DNA of 64,000 nucleotides from CALMKX01 sp036274895 (GCA_036274895.1 DASUEU010000037.1:186001-250000); one strand, 5' to 3'; positions 6,592 through 16,098 are shown, numbered from the stretch's first letter. Notes: generated by a model from the letters alone, not told the origin. Translations and numbers: made by a program.

Positions 6592-8877
6592 TCAAGGCTC
6601 GACGGGCGGCGCCTCGGGCTCCGGCTTGGGGGTCTCCGCGGCTGGTTCCTCCTCGGCCTCGGGCTCCGGAGCCGCCCGCCGCAGATCCCGGGTGCGCCAG
6701 ACGTAGCCCTCCTCATCCTCCTTGACGCGCACCAGGTAGACGCCTTCCACGCCGTTGATGGGCTCGGTCCAATCCACCAACCGGGTGATGGTCGCCGGCT
6801 TGCCGACGTAGTTCCGCATGTCCGGGTTCCAGTTCGTACGGCCCTGGATCGGCCGGTGCTGCCCCAGGATCACCCGATCCCCGACCTTGAAGCCGCTGTA
6901 GGGCTTCTCGACCTCGACCTCGAGGAGGAACCTCCCCGTGACCTCGGAGGTGTTGGAGAACTGTATGAAGACTTCGCCGTCGGCGTCGGGCAAGAGTAGC
7001 CACTCGGTCTGAGGCGCCAGGTCCTCGACGAAGGCGTCGAAGTCCTCGTCGGCTGCTTCCGGTTCCATCCTCTTGGTCTCTTCGAGGCGGCCGACCGTCA
7101 CGGTGAGGTCACGAGCGAGGGCCTGCGCGCCAACCACTGCCGAGTCCCCCTTGGCCAGCTTGAGCTTGGCGACCAGCACCTGGCCGGCTTCGATGGCAAC
7201 CGTGGCGCTGAGACGGGGTGGCAAGGGGCGCACCGCTCTCGGTTTGGCACCAAGAGGGGAGAGGGCGAATTCCTCCGGCAGCTCGATCTCGCCGGCATCG
7301 GCCACCCGGACCGCCGCGATTCCCGAATCATCGCTCGGCTGGAATTGGAGGTAGAAATCGCCGTCTTCGAGTTGAGCCCAGGCGCCGCTCGTCACGGCCG
7401 GAGCACCCCCGCCCGAGCCTGCCGCTTGGTTTCGATCCCAGAGCTGGAAGGCAGGCGCCTCGACCTTGAAATCCAACGAGGACTCTATCCAATAGGCGCG
7501 GCCAGGTTGCGCCGGCAGTCGGACGTACACGGGTTCGAAGCCCGCCGTTACCAGTACCGTGCCGCCGCTGGACTCCAGGGAAGGGGCCGCCCCGCGCTCC
7601 GCCGAGGGCACAACCGCCGTGCCCTCGACTGCCTCGCCATCGACCCGGATCGAGAAGGTGCAGGCGGCGCTCGATACCTCGGAGACTTCGAGCCAGAAGG
7701 AGCCGTCCTCTCGGGCGTACCACTTGACCCGCGAGGAGAAGAGCTCCTCGCCGCCGTCGTCGTCCGTGCCGATCAGGGCGTCGGCTTCACCGTAGACCGA
7801 GAGCCTGGTGTCGCAGCCAGCGCCCAGGCGCGAGGTCTCGGCGGTGTAGAAGTGACCCTTCTTGGCCTCGAAACCTGCCCATTGGACGGTCTCTCTCTCG
7901 ACCCGGGCACGATAAGACTCGCCAACCTGCGCCAGCGTCGCGTCGCTCTTCTCCATAGCCGGCGCCAGCGCGAGCGGTCTCACCACCGCCACCTGTGTCG
8001 TGGTGGGGACCTGGGGCACCGCGTCCCCCTCGTCCAGGATCTCCTCCGTCGGGTCGTCGCCGCCCTGCTTGAGGCGGAGGAAGTAGCTGCCCGGCTCCTC
8101 GACCGTGAAGGCCAGAGGATCCTGCCCACTCGCTTGCCCTCGCGCCTTGACCGCGTCCTTGCTGTCCAGGACGAGAACTTCCTGCGGTGCTCCCTTGACT
8201 TGCACCTCGTGCAGGCCACTCGCCGCCACGCCGACCTTGAGCCACTGGTACTCGCTGCCTGCCGGGAGATCCACGAAAGCGACCTCCTCACCTGGCTCGT
8301 CCTGCGAGGCAGCGACCCGCAGTCCGACACGCCGATTCCAGCCCAAGCTCTTCTCCAGCTCGCCCAGCACCTCATCCGCAAGCTTCCGGGCCTCCCGCAG
8401 ATCCCCTTGCTGGCCCTTCACGGGTCGGGCATCCTTCGCCACGTCGGAGCACACCTCGCCAGCCTGTGCCTTCTCTACCGACCGCTCCTTTGCCTTACCA
8501 CTTCTCAAACCCAACGTACCCGGATCCAACCGATCCTTGAGGTGTCGGAGGACACAAACCGAACGCTGATCCTCCAGGCCCACTCTCAGCCGATCGACAC
8601 CTGCCACCTCGCTCCTGACCAGAATGCGGAGGAACGTCAATGCCGCGATCGCCTCCTGAGCGCTCCTCGTGCTGGCCAACTCTTCCACCGCTGACTTCGC
8701 CAGAGACACCGCGAACGAAGGCCGGGAGCTCTCATCGGAGAGATCATCTGGTTGGCCTGCAACAGGCGCTGCACTAGCGCAAACAAGGCCGCAGGCAATT
8801 AGGCTGCACTTGGCGACAGGCCACAGCCTCAGCGAAGGCGATCGCGGCACCATCTCTACCACCCATCCTTCCTTCAA
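6592..8877 (-). CDS. Exported protein with PPC-like beta-sandwich repeats and a C-terminal SH3/KOW-like module
   Basis: 761 residues with an N-terminal signal sequence (SLIACGLVCASAAPVAG). The middle holds a PPC-like (pre-peptidase C-terminal) beta domain: GHFYTAETSRLGAGCDTRLSVYG with TDDDGGEE, followed by similar weaker units. Near the C-terminus (about 665-735) is a compact module starting KVGDRVILGQHRPI, with VGKPATITRL and YVWRTRDLR, a pattern seen in other large-genome Gram-negatives. The tail is a Pro/Glu-rich low-complexity segment. The start overlaps the upstream gene's stop as ATGA (8874-8877), so translation is coupled. A periplasmic or surface role with the neighbouring proteins is inferred. 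Confidence 0.7.
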   Translation of the reverse strand: MKEGWVVEMVPRSPSLRLWPVAKCSLIACGLVCASAAPVAGQPDDLSDESSRPSFAVSLAKSAVEELASTRSAQEAIAALTFLRILVRSEVAGVDRLRVGLEDQRSVCVLRHLKDRLDPGTLGLRSGKAKERSVEKAQAGEVCSDVAKDARPVKGQQGDLREARKLADEVLGELEKSLGWNRRVGLRVAASQDEPGEEVAFVDLPAGSEYQWLKVGVAASGLHEVQVKGAPQEVLVLDSKDAVKARGQASGQDPLAFTVEEPGSYFLRLKQGGDDPTEEILDEGDAVPQVPTTTQVAVVRPLALAPAMEKSDATLAQVGESYRARVERETVQWAGFEAKKGHFYTAETSRLGAGCDTRLSVYGEADALIGTDDDGGEELFSSRVKWYAREDGSFWLEVSEVSSAACTFSIRVDGEAVEGTAVVPSAERGAAPSLESSGGTVLVTAGFEPVYVRLPAQPGRAYWIESSLDFKVEAPAFQLWDRNQAAGSGGGAPAVTSGAWAQLEDGDFYLQFQPSDDSGIAAVRVADAGEIELPEEFALSPLGAKPRAVRPLPPRLSATVAIEAGQVLVAKLKLAKGDSAVVGAQALARDLTVTVGRLEETKRMEPEAADEDFDAFVEDLAPQTEWLLLPDADGEVFIQFSNTSEVTGRFLLEVEVEKPYSGFKVGDRVILGQHRPIQGRTNWNPDMRNYVGKPATITRLVDWTEPINGVEGVYLVRVKEDEEGYVWRTRDLRRAAPEPEAEEEPAAETPKPEPEAPPVEP

Positions 8878-9941
8878 GGGAAAGCCTTCTTGATCTCACC
8901 CAGAGGCAAGAGATAGCCCTGTGTTCGGTCCTGCCTCCTCGCACAGACGTTCAGTGCCACAACCGACAGCTCCTCATCGAGTACCGGCGCGCCAGTCATC
9001 GACGGCTCACAGCCTCCACCGTAGTAACCGCTCGGCGCGGTCCTGGCACTCAGCAAGAGAGGGACGGTAGCACCCGACCTTGCCACCATCGCGAGCAACT
9101 GCTCGTTCTCACTGGGCTGAGGGCTCGCGGTGGCTTCCGATGCCAGGCCGTACTTCTTCAGTGTCGCCTCGTCTGCAGGAGCGCGGCATATCGTCACGCT
9201 CAAGTTCCTTACCGGATCACGCGGCAGCGTGCGGCAGGTAGCCTCGCTCAGCTCAGCACTGAGGATGACGCCAGCCAACTCCGCAGTACGCCCTCGATTC
9301 TCTACCTGCCCAACAGGGCGCGCACCCAGTTGCACGGTCACCTTGCCCCCGACTCGGTAACCATCCGGAAGTACGAACACAACTCCCTTCACGGCACGAA
9401 GAAGAAATCCGGCTGTGCGGTCAGTTTCCCACCGCACCTCCGCTATACCGTGCCTCGCCTTGTCTGCTTCCTCTTGCCTCCTCCGAAGCCAGCCTCCAAA
9501 GGACAAGCCTGGTGCAGCGTCGAAGTCGAACTGTTTGGAGTACGCCTCATAAGCTCCAGTTTGGAGGTTGCAGGCAGCCAGGAAATACCGACCTCCACTG
9601 CCAATGTAGAAGCTCTCCACGGGCACTGCCGAGCCTTGTTGTCTCCGCGCGAGAACGAGAGTCGCACCGAACAAGTACACGATGACACCGTCGTTCGGCT
9701 GCTTGTATTCGAACTCCAGTGGGACTGGCTCCGTCTCCGAGTCCACGTTGCTAAACACGTAGGCGCTGCCATCGTGCACCTTAATCGGTACGATGATTTG
9801 ATTGTTGCCTGGGCGTCTAGGATAGCCGCACCGGTGCCCCACACTTGCCTGTGCTCCCAGATTGCACGGCGAGAACCAGCAGATTGCCGATACGATCCCG
9901 GCTAACAGCAAGCGCGCTCGCAGACTCTCGGAACTATGCAT
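8874..9941 (-). CDS. Exported protein with a trypsin-like (possibly degenerate) C-terminal segment
   Basis: 355 residues from ATG 9941. An upstream in-frame ATG at 10097 is rejected because MHSSESLRARLLLAGIVSAI begins a good signal peptide. The C-terminal ~50 residues (CEPSMTGAPVLDEEL, then SVVALNVCA) resemble the Ser-nucleophile region of chymotrypsin-fold proteases (GxSGxPVxD...VVG), but the nucleophile position is Thr in MTGAPV. No convincing His/Asp motif is visible. It is therefore either a pseudo-protease or a distant relative. The start overlaps the upstream membrane-protein gene by 8 bases and the stop overlaps the next start by 4. Confidence 0.65.
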   Translation of the reverse strand: MHSSESLRARLLLAGIVSAICWFSPCNLGAQASVGHRCGYPRRPGNNQIIVPIKVHDGSAYVFSNVDSETEPVPLEFEYKQPNDGVIVYLFGATLVLARRQQGSAVPVESFYIGSGGRYFLAACNLQTGAYEAYSKQFDFDAAPGLSFGGWLRRRQEEADKARHGIAEVRWETDRTAGFLLRAVKGVVFVLPDGYRVGGKVTVQLGARPVGQVENRGRTAELAGVILSAELSEATCRTLPRDPVRNLSVTICRAPADEATLKKYGLASEATASPQPSENEQLLAMVARSGATVPLLLSARTAPSGYYGGGCEPSMTGAPVLDEELSVVALNVCARRQDRTQGYLLPLGEIKKAFP

Positions 9942-11466
9942 TGCACTCCGTCCTGAAGTCGCGGCGATAGTGCATCTTGGGACCCTTGACTTCCTGCCCG
10001 TCGAATATCGCCAGGGGTAGCTGTTGGTAGTGTTCTGGCGGATCGCCCATGCCTCTGCAAACGAGGCTCGCGTTGATCTCGGAGCGGATCTGCTCACTGA
10101 GCAAGACTACCACTGCTCCGCGCTCGTCGTAGTAGAGCGAGTGCTTCGAGATCAGTATTCTGTGATTGCCGGGGGAACAGAGTTCCTTTGCCACCGGCTG
10201 TGGCCGCGATTGATTCGCTGCGCAGACTTCAAGGTGCTCGCTGCCCGTGGGCCACACGTTCCTGAGCACGACCGTCCTACCCGGTCCCCCCGCTCGGCCG
10301 GCTTCCAAGGAGGTGGCTTCGGCAATTCCCGGAGCGCTCGGGGAGATCCAGAGGGGGAACGGCCAGTTCTGAGCTCTGGCTTTTACCGCCCTCTCGTACT
10401 CCTCCTCGGCATCCTCTTGCTCTTTCGAGGGCTTCGTGCCAGACGACTCGGGCGACCTCTTCGCATCTTCTAAGGCAGTGGTGGCCCCGCTGATCTGAGG
10501 CATCAGGACCGCGTTGCTCTGCTCCTCCTGGTGCTTGAGCTCTTGCCCTCCCAACTTCAGCCTGCCGTAGTTCTCTGCCAGCCAGAACCACTGGAGGCCG
10601 TGCAGGCAGAGAGTGAAGGTCAGCAGCCAGACAGCAAACCCAGCGAGAACCCGATCCCCTCGGCCGGGTGGCGAGGCCGCATCGGCGGCAGCGGCCTTGC
10701 GCTGTTTGAGAAGCGCTGCAGCCAACGAGGACAGCAGCACCATGGCCCAGAGTGAGCGGAAGGTGGTGCGGGCCAGGTACTGGAAGTGCTGCTCGACGGC
10801 GATGAGCTTGCGCCAATCCGGTCGCTCGGTGATGCGACCGCGTTCGGGATCTGCGCCATGCAGGGCCGAGAAGAGCTGCCCGAAGAGGCACTCGGGCTCT
10901 CGGCCACGGACTCTGGTCTCGGAGTCACAAGTGAATTGCCGATCGCTTGACCAGCCTTGTCCCGTCAAAACGGCAGAATAGCCCTCAGGAGTCACTAGCC
11001 GCTCGGCTAGCCCTTGGAGCCTGAGCGGCACAACGTACTCATCTCTCGTGTCAATGAGCCAGACACCGAAGCTGAAGCAGCCCACGAACAGTACCCACGG
11101 CATTGCACGTGAAGGAACGAGGAGCGGGTTGAGGTCCATCCTGTACATCGCCGCTGCGGTGAGAGCGATGCTGACGATGAGCAGAGTTGCCAGATTGCGA
11201 CGTGGATCCCCCGAGAGCGAGCTGGAGACGGCCTCGGACCACAAGCTGAGCCGAGGTGAGTCATCCAGCACGGTATGCAGCCGAGCCGGCGCTGCCTGCG
11301 GGACACCATCCTTGTCCGCTTGAACGAACTTCGGCGTGTACCCGATCAGATCCTGGTACCCGTTGCGCACCGCCACCGGCGCGATCAAGAAGGTCAAGGT
11401 CAAGACAAACCCCAGGGGAACGAGCCACGGCGCGTTGGTCTCGACCCACTGCCAAAAGCCCTCCAT
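9934..11466 (-). CDS. Multi-pass membrane protein of unknown function, first gene of a protease-like operon
   Basis: 510 residues with about five membrane segments: ~14-34, ~92-110, ~122-140, ~240-256 and ~275-298. A long loop between the third and fourth segments and a ~210-residue soluble C-terminal domain follow, the latter with a charged helix (KEQEDAEEEYERAVKARAQ) and several Cys residues. No family recognised. It heads the operon 11466-4618, so it may anchor or sense for the two exported products and the peptidase-hydrolase downstream. The start is ATG 11466 in a 246-bp divergent gap shared with the M24 aminopeptidase gene. Confidence 0.7.
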   Translation of the reverse strand: MEGFWQWVETNAPWLVPLGFVLTLTFLIAPVAVRNGYQDLIGYTPKFVQADKDGVPQAAPARLHTVLDDSPRLSLWSEAVSSSLSGDPRRNLATLLIVSIALTAAAMYRMDLNPLLVPSRAMPWVLFVGCFSFGVWLIDTRDEYVVPLRLQGLAERLVTPEGYSAVLTGQGWSSDRQFTCDSETRVRGREPECLFGQLFSALHGADPERGRITERPDWRKLIAVEQHFQYLARTTFRSLWAMVLLSSLAAALLKQRKAAAADAASPPGRGDRVLAGFAVWLLTFTLCLHGLQWFWLAENYGRLKLGGQELKHQEEQSNAVLMPQISGATTALEDAKRSPESSGTKPSKEQEDAEEEYERAVKARAQNWPFPLWISPSAPGIAEATSLEAGRAGGPGRTVVLRNVWPTGSEHLEVCAANQSRPQPVAKELCSPGNHRILISKHSLYYDERGAVVVLLSEQIRSEINASLVCRGMGDPPEHYQQLPLAIFDGQEVKGPKMHYRRDFRTECNA

Positions 11467-11698
11467 GGCGTGATCTACGAGCCTCCTCCGACTTCGCTCA
11501 AGGCGACGTGGTGGAACCCGCTTCCCTGCGGGTCGCCAACCCCGGCCGCCGACTACCTATTTCTGGATTACTCCAAGCGTGGAGACAGTGAACTCCCGGC
11601 GTCGCCGGGCGGGCAAGGCGAGCTTCGCCCTACTGGCCTCTTGGACTGGCACCGGATGCCCTTTTCCGAACCAGCGCCAGCCCCCGCTTCCCCGCCGC

Positions 11699-11712
11699 TA
11701 TACTCCCCACCC
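11699..11712 (+). promoter_or_regulatory. -10-like hexamer directly before the aminopeptidase start
   Basis: TATACT at 11699-11704 lies 8 bases before the ATG at 11713. If it is a -10, the transcript would be leaderless. No matching -35 is visible 17 bases upstream. Confidence 0.3.
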
Positions 11713-13002
11713 ATGACCACCGACCACGTCACCTCCCGCCGGCAGCGGGCGGCGGCGGCCTGGGGGCTCGCGGACGAGATCGTCCTCGTGGGCGCCGGCG
11801 AGATTCTTTTGCGCCCCGGCTTCGCCGACCAGACCCTGCCCTTCCGCGCCCACGCCGAGCACTTCTACCTGACCGACCGCGACCGCCCCGGGGCGGTGCT
11901 GGCCTTCGACCCCCGCGAGGGCTGGACCGACTTCGTGCCCCAGGTGACCGAGGAGGACCGCGTCTGGACCGGCGAGGTCGAGAACGTGGGGGTGCCGGTC
12001 GAGGGCTTGGGGCCCTGGCTCGCGGCCCGCTCCGGACGGCCGGTGGCCGCTCTGGGCTGCGAGGTGCCGGGAGTGGCGGCGGACCCCGCCCTGACCGCCG
12101 AGCTGCGCGAGAGGCTCCTCGCCGTGCGCCGGCCCAAGGGCCCGGAGGAGCTGGAGCGCATCCGCCGCGCCTGCGCCGCCACGGCGGCCGGCTTCGCCCG
12201 GGCCGTCGCGACGATCCGCCCCGGCGCCACCGAGCGGGCGATCCAGATCGAGATGGAGGCGGACTTCTTCCGCCGCGGCGCCGAGGCCACCGCCTATGAC
12301 TCGATCGTCGGCTCCGGCCCCAACAGCGCCGTCTTCCACATCTCCCCCACGGACCGCGCCGTCGCCGAAGGCGAGATGGTGCTGATCGACGCCGGCGCCC
12401 AGGTGGCCGGCTACGCCGCGGACGTGACCCGCACCTACCCTGTCTCCGGCCACTTCGGGGCCGAGCAGCGGGCGCTCTACGAGATCGTGCTCGAGGCCCA
12501 GAAGGCGGCCGTGGCCAAATGCCGGCCCGGCAAGGAGTACCGGGAGATCCACCTCGAGTGCGCCGTGGACATGACCCGCGGCTTGGTGGACTTCGGCCTG
12601 CTGCGCGGCAACCCGCAGAGTCTGGTCGACCAAGACGCCCACGCTCTCTTCTTCCCCCACGGCGTGGGGCACCTGGTGGGCCTCGGCGTGCGCGACGCCT
12701 CGGGCTACCTGCCCGGCCGCCCTCGCTCCACCCGGCCGGGCCTCAAGTACCTGCGCATGGACCTGCCGCTGGGCGAGGGCTACGTCACCACCATCGAGCC
12801 CGGCCTCTACCTGGTGCCCGCCCTGCTGCGCAACCGCGACAACCGCGAGCGCTACCGCCAGGAAGTGAACTGGGACCTGGCCGACCGCCTGGTGGGCTTG
12901 GGCGGCGTGCGCATCGAGGACGACGTCCTGGTCACCGACGGCGAGCCCGACGTGCTCACCCGGGCGATCCCCAAGGAGCTGGGCGAGGTGGAGCGGGGGT
13001 AG
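11713..13002 (+). CDS. M24-family metallopeptidase (Xaa-Pro aminopeptidase-like)
   Basis: 429 residues with creatinase-type N-terminal and pita-bread catalytic domains. Metal-ligand motifs are in order: IDAGAQVAGYAADVTRTYP (two Asp), FFPHGVGHLVGLGVRD (His), TTIEPGLYL (Glu) and GGVRIEDDVLVT (Glu). These enzymes use two divalent metals to remove N-terminal residues before proline. The length matches bacterial PepP-type enzymes. Start ATG 11713 gives MTTDHVTSRRQR; the longer in-frame upstream extension is not protein-like. It converges with the tryptophanase gene, with 5 bases between the stops. Confidence 0.9.
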   Translation: MTTDHVTSRRQRAAAAWGLADEIVLVGAGEILLRPGFADQTLPFRAHAEHFYLTDRDRPGAVLAFDPREGWTDFVPQVTEEDRVWTGEVENVGVPVEGLGPWLAARSGRPVAALGCEVPGVAADPALTAELRERLLAVRRPKGPEELERIRRACAATAAGFARAVATIRPGATERAIQIEMEADFFRRGAEATAYDSIVGSGPNSAVFHISPTDRAVAEGEMVLIDAGAQVAGYAADVTRTYPVSGHFGAEQRALYEIVLEAQKAAVAKCRPGKEYREIHLECAVDMTRGLVDFGLLRGNPQSLVDQDAHALFFPHGVGHLVGLGVRDASGYLPGRPRSTRPGLKYLRMDLPLGEGYVTTIEPGLYLVPALLRNRDNRERYRQEVNWDLADRLVGLGGVRIEDDVLVTDGEPDVLTRAIPKELGEVERG

Positions 13003-13007
13003 CTCCC

Positions 13008-14402
13008 CTACGCTGCTTGCTCGATCGGCGCCAGCCGCGCCGTGAAGTGCCGGAGCGTCGGGGCTTGGGAGACGATGCGGTAGCCCGGCAGGCGTTGGCG
13101 CTGGGCGTAGGCTTCGAGGATCACCTCCGCCAGGTAGTCCACGTGGCTCTGGGTGTAGACCCGGCGGGGGAAGGCCAGCCGCACCAGGTCCATGGCGGCG
13201 GGCTGCTCCTCCCCTTCGCCCTCGCGCCCGAACATCACCGTGCCGATCTCCACCCCGCGCACTCCGCCCAAGAGATAAAGGGCGTTGTTGAAGGACCAGG
13301 CCGGGTATTGGAGAGGCGGCACGTGGGGCAGCATCTCGCGGGCATCGAGATAGACGGCGTGGCCGCCGGTGGGCTCGACGATGGGGATGCCGGCGGCGAG
13401 GAGCTTGTCCCCCAGGTAGGCGATCGAGCGGATGCGGTAGGCGAGGTAGTGCGAGTCCAGGGCCTCGTACAGCCCCTGGGCGATGGCTTCGAGATCGTAG
13501 CCGGCGAGGCCGCCGTAGGTCGGGAAGCCCTCGGTCAGGATCTCGAGGTTGCGGCAGCGGGCGGCGAGGGCGTCGTCGTTCAACGCCAGGAAGCCGCCGA
13601 TGTTGGCCATGCCGTCTTTCTTCGCGCTCATGGTGCAGCCGTCGGCGTAGGAGAACATCTCGCGGGCGATGTCGACCGGTTCGGCGCCGGCGTAGCCCGC
13701 CTCGCGGGTCTTGACGAACCAGGCGTTCTCGGCGAAGCGGCAGGCGTCGAGGAAGAAGGGGATGCCATGGCGGTGCGCCACCTCGGAGACCGCACGCACG
13801 TTGGCCATCGACACCGGCTGGCCGCCGCCCGAGTTGTTGGTGACGGTCAAGAAGATGGCCGGGATGCGCGCGGCGCCGACGCTCTCGATGGTGGCTTCGA
13901 GGGCCGCCAGGTCCATGTTGCCCTTGAAGGGATGGAGGGAGCGGGGCTCCCGCCCCTCGGGGATCACCAGGTCCCGCGGCTCGGCCCCGGCGTGGAGGAC
14001 GTGGGCACGGGTGGTGTCGAAGTGGGTGTTGTTGAGCACCACGTCGCCCGGCTTGGCGATGGTCGAGAACAGGATGTGCTCGGCGGCGCGGCCCTGGTGG
14101 GTGGGCAGCACGTGGCGAAAGCCGGTGATGTCCTGCACGGCGGCCTGGAAGCGGTAGAAGGAAGTCGCCCCGGCGTAGGACTCGTCGCTCGCCATCATCC
14201 CCGCCCACTGCCGCGAGGACATCGCCCCCGTGCCGCTGTCGGTCAAAAGGTCGATCAGCACGTCCTCGGCGTGGAGCAGGAAGGGGTTGTAGCCGGCCTC
14301 CTCCAGCGCCGCCCGGCGCTCGGCCAGGGTGCTCCAGCGCAGGGGCTCGACGGAACGGATGCGGAAGGGCTCGATGATGGTCTTGGGGTGGAACTCGTCC
14401 AT
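13008..14402 (-). CDS. tnaA: Tryptophanase (beta-eliminating lyase family)
   Basis: 464 residues, PLP-dependent. It contains the PLP-lysine segment SYADGCTMSAKKDGMANIGG, the substrate-side motifs LPTHQGRAAE, TNNSGGGQPVSMAN and DACRFAENAWF, and a C-terminal LVRLAFPRRVYTQSHVDYL. The family includes tryptophanase and tyrosine phenol-lyase. RFAENA and MSAKKDGM favour tryptophanase (L-Trp to indole, pyruvate and ammonia), but specificity cannot be fixed by eye. No tnaC-like leader peptide was recognised upstream. It stands alone, convergent with the M24 peptidase gene. Confidence 0.85.
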   Translation of the reverse strand: MDEFHPKTIIEPFRIRSVEPLRWSTLAERRAALEEAGYNPFLLHAEDVLIDLLTDSGTGAMSSRQWAGMMASDESYAGATSFYRFQAAVQDITGFRHVLPTHQGRAAEHILFSTIAKPGDVVLNNTHFDTTRAHVLHAGAEPRDLVIPEGREPRSLHPFKGNMDLAALEATIESVGAARIPAIFLTVTNNSGGGQPVSMANVRAVSEVAHRHGIPFFLDACRFAENAWFVKTREAGYAGAEPVDIAREMFSYADGCTMSAKKDGMANIGGFLALNDDALAARCRNLEILTEGFPTYGGLAGYDLEAIAQGLYEALDSHYLAYRIRSIAYLGDKLLAAGIPIVEPTGGHAVYLDAREMLPHVPPLQYPAWSFNNALYLLGGVRGVEIGTVMFGREGEGEEQPAAMDLVRLAFPRRVYTQSHVDYLAEVILEAYAQRQRLPGYRIVSQAPTLRHFTARLAPIEQAA

Positions 14403-14485
14403 GGGGGCGATCCTGACCCAGCCCGAAATCCCGCGCCCCGCCGGAAGGGGTGGGGCCGCTCACCCCCTCGGCCGAGCAGGCGGCA

Positions 14486-14491
14486 TAGAAT
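14486..14491 (+). promoter_or_regulatory. Putative -10 box (TAGAAT) of the carbonic anhydrase gene
   Basis: TAGAAT lies 62 bases before the start codon, the same hexamer found before ruvX and several array genes in this window. No clear -35. Confidence 0.35.
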
Positions 14492-14553
14492 CCCGCGAAC
14501 CCAGCAACCTGCAAGGCGTGGCCGGGCCCCCTGAAGGCCGGGCGGAGGAGACC

Positions 14554-15327
14554 ATGAGGAACGCTCGAAGGAAGTGGATTGCGCGCGGATTCCCCGTCTT
14601 GCTGATCTCGCTCGTTGCCGCCGTCCCGGCCTTGGCCGACGATGCCGCCTGCGCGACGGCCTGGGGCTACGACGGCACCAAGGGCCCGGACTTCTGGGGC
14701 CAGCTCGCCTCGGAGTGGCAGCTCTGCGACTCGGGCAAGGCGCAGTCGCCAATCCGGCTCCAGGGCATGGAGCGCGCTGCCCTGCCGGAGGTCCAGCTTC
14801 ACTACCCGCCTTCCCTGCCCTACACGCTCCAGCACACCAGCCACGAGCTCAAGGTCTACCCGCTGCTCGACGCCAGGATCACCTACGGCGGCAATCCTGC
14901 CGAGCTGCTGCAGTTCCACGTCCACACGCCGGCCGAGCACCGCTTCCCGGACCAGCCCCAGGCCCCGGCGGAGATTCACTTCGTCCACCGCCAGAGCAAC
15001 GGCAAGCTGCTGGTCTTGGGCGTCCTCGTGGTCGAGGGGGCGGCGAATGCACAGCTGCAGAAGATGATCGAGGCCCGACCGCCCAGCGTCTGCCAGTCGA
15101 ACAAGCCCGCGGAGCCGCTGGCTCTCTCCGAGCTGCTGCCTTCCCCCAACCACTACGCCACCTACGAGGGCTCCCTGACCACGCCCCCTTGCGACCAAGG
15201 GGTGACGTGGGTGGTGCTGCTCCGGCCGATCGAGGCCACCCGGGCCCAGCTCGACGCCTTGAAGGTCGTGGCCAACGACCGCGGCGTTCAGCCCCTCGCC
15301 GGGCGCAAGGTGCGCTGGCGGGGATGA
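14554..15327 (+). CDS. Alpha-class carbonic anhydrase, exported
   Basis: 257 residues with a signal peptide (residues 1-28, ...LISLVAAVPALADD). Zinc ligands appear as QFHVHTPAEHRF (two His) and AEIHFVH (third His). The Gln/Ser-Pro-Ile signature is GKAQSPI, and YEGSLTTPPCDQGVTW carries the Thr-Thr-Pro-Pro-Cys motif. Two Cys (after the signal peptide and in TTPPC) may form the usual disulfide. It hydrates CO2 in the periplasm. The start was chosen because GGAGGAG sits ~7 bases upstream and the signal peptide begins there; an upstream in-frame extension from 14329 is rejected. Confidence 0.92.
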   Translation: MRNARRKWIARGFPVLLISLVAAVPALADDAACATAWGYDGTKGPDFWGQLASEWQLCDSGKAQSPIRLQGMERAALPEVQLHYPPSLPYTLQHTSHELKVYPLLDARITYGGNPAELLQFHVHTPAEHRFPDQPQAPAEIHFVHRQSNGKLLVLGVLVVEGAANAQLQKMIEARPPSVCQSNKPAEPLALSELLPSPNHYATYEGSLTTPPCDQGVTWVVLLRPIEATRAQLDALKVVANDRGVQPLAGRKVRWRG

Positions 15328-15387
15328 GCGGCCGACCCCGCTCCTCCACAGCTCGAGCGGATTGGTTCTCGAAGCGGTGGCCCGGCC

Positions 15388-16098
15388 TCAGCCCAGCACG
15401 GCGGCGAGCAGGGCCCCCACCAGGGTGTTGGTGAGATTGAGGGCGTCGTGGGAGAGCAGCGGGCGCCGGCTCCGGACCGAAGAGAGCAGGCTCTCGAAGA
15501 CGGCGGCCAGAAAGCCAGCGAGAGCGACGGCCGGAGTGCTGCCGAGAGGATAGAGCCCGAGCCCGGCACCGGCGAGGCCGAGCAGCAGCGCGGCAACCGC
15601 CGAGGCCGCCGTCCCCTCCAGGCTGACCGCTCCCAAGGTACCGGGCGGCACGCCGCGTAGCGTGGTGGGTGAAAACGCCCGCCGCCCCCAGGCCTTACCC
15701 ACCTCCGTACCGGTGGTGTCCGCCAGGGCCGCAGCCAAAGCCCCGGCAAAGGCCAAGGGCCACCACGGCTCCTCCGGCCGGAGGGCAGCCAACATCGCCG
15801 CCAGAACGGCCACGCTCAAGTTCGCCAAAGCATGCCGAGCCCCGCGCCGCCCTCCCCGCCCCTCCGCCAACCCCCGCGCCACCTTCTCCGCCCAGCCCAG
15901 CCGGGTCAGCGCACTCGCCGTGACCACGAACAGGCCCAGCAGCGCGAACCCCGGCCAGCCGAGAGTGGCCCAGACGGCCGTGCCCAGCACCCAGCCGACG
16001 GCGGCGCCGGAGCGGTCCACGGCGCGGAGGCCGAGGGCTGCGACGGCGAAGGCGGCGACGACAACGGCGCCAATCAGGGCTGTTGCAGGGGTGGTCAT
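15388..16098 (-). CDS. DUF92 family membrane protein
   Basis: 236 residues from ATG 16098 (MTTPATALIGAVV); the 24-residue upstream extension is not membrane-like. About six hydrophobic segments. Family motifs are LADTTGTEVGKAWGRRAFSPTTLRGVPPGT and a C-terminal LTNTLVGALLAAVLG. DUF92 includes plant and cyanobacterial VTE6-like phytyl-phosphate kinases, so a CTP-dependent polyprenol-phosphate kinase role is possible but unproven. It lies just left of the integron-like region. Confidence 0.85.
   Translation of the reverse strand: MTTPATALIGAVVVAAFAVAALGLRAVDRSGAAVGWVLGTAVWATLGWPGFALLGLFVVTASALTRLGWAEKVARGLAEGRGGRRGARHALANLSVAVLAAMLAALRPEEPWWPLAFAGALAAALADTTGTEVGKAWGRRAFSPTTLRGVPPGTLGAVSLEGTAASAVAALLLGLAGAGLGLYPLGSTPAVALAGFLAAVFESLLSSVRSRRPLLSHDALNLTNTLVGALLAAVLG

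Noticed and set aside
9130..9941. Active trypsin-like protease
   Set aside because: Only a nucleophile-like segment (MTGAPV, Thr instead of Ser) is seen; no His or Asp motif could be placed, so activity is not claimed.
11698..15198. 1166-codon open frame on the minus strand
   Set aside because: It crosses the M24 peptidase, tryptophanase and carbonic anhydrase genes in a shifted frame. It is an open-frame artefact of high GC content with Arg/Ala/Gly-rich, motif-free translation.
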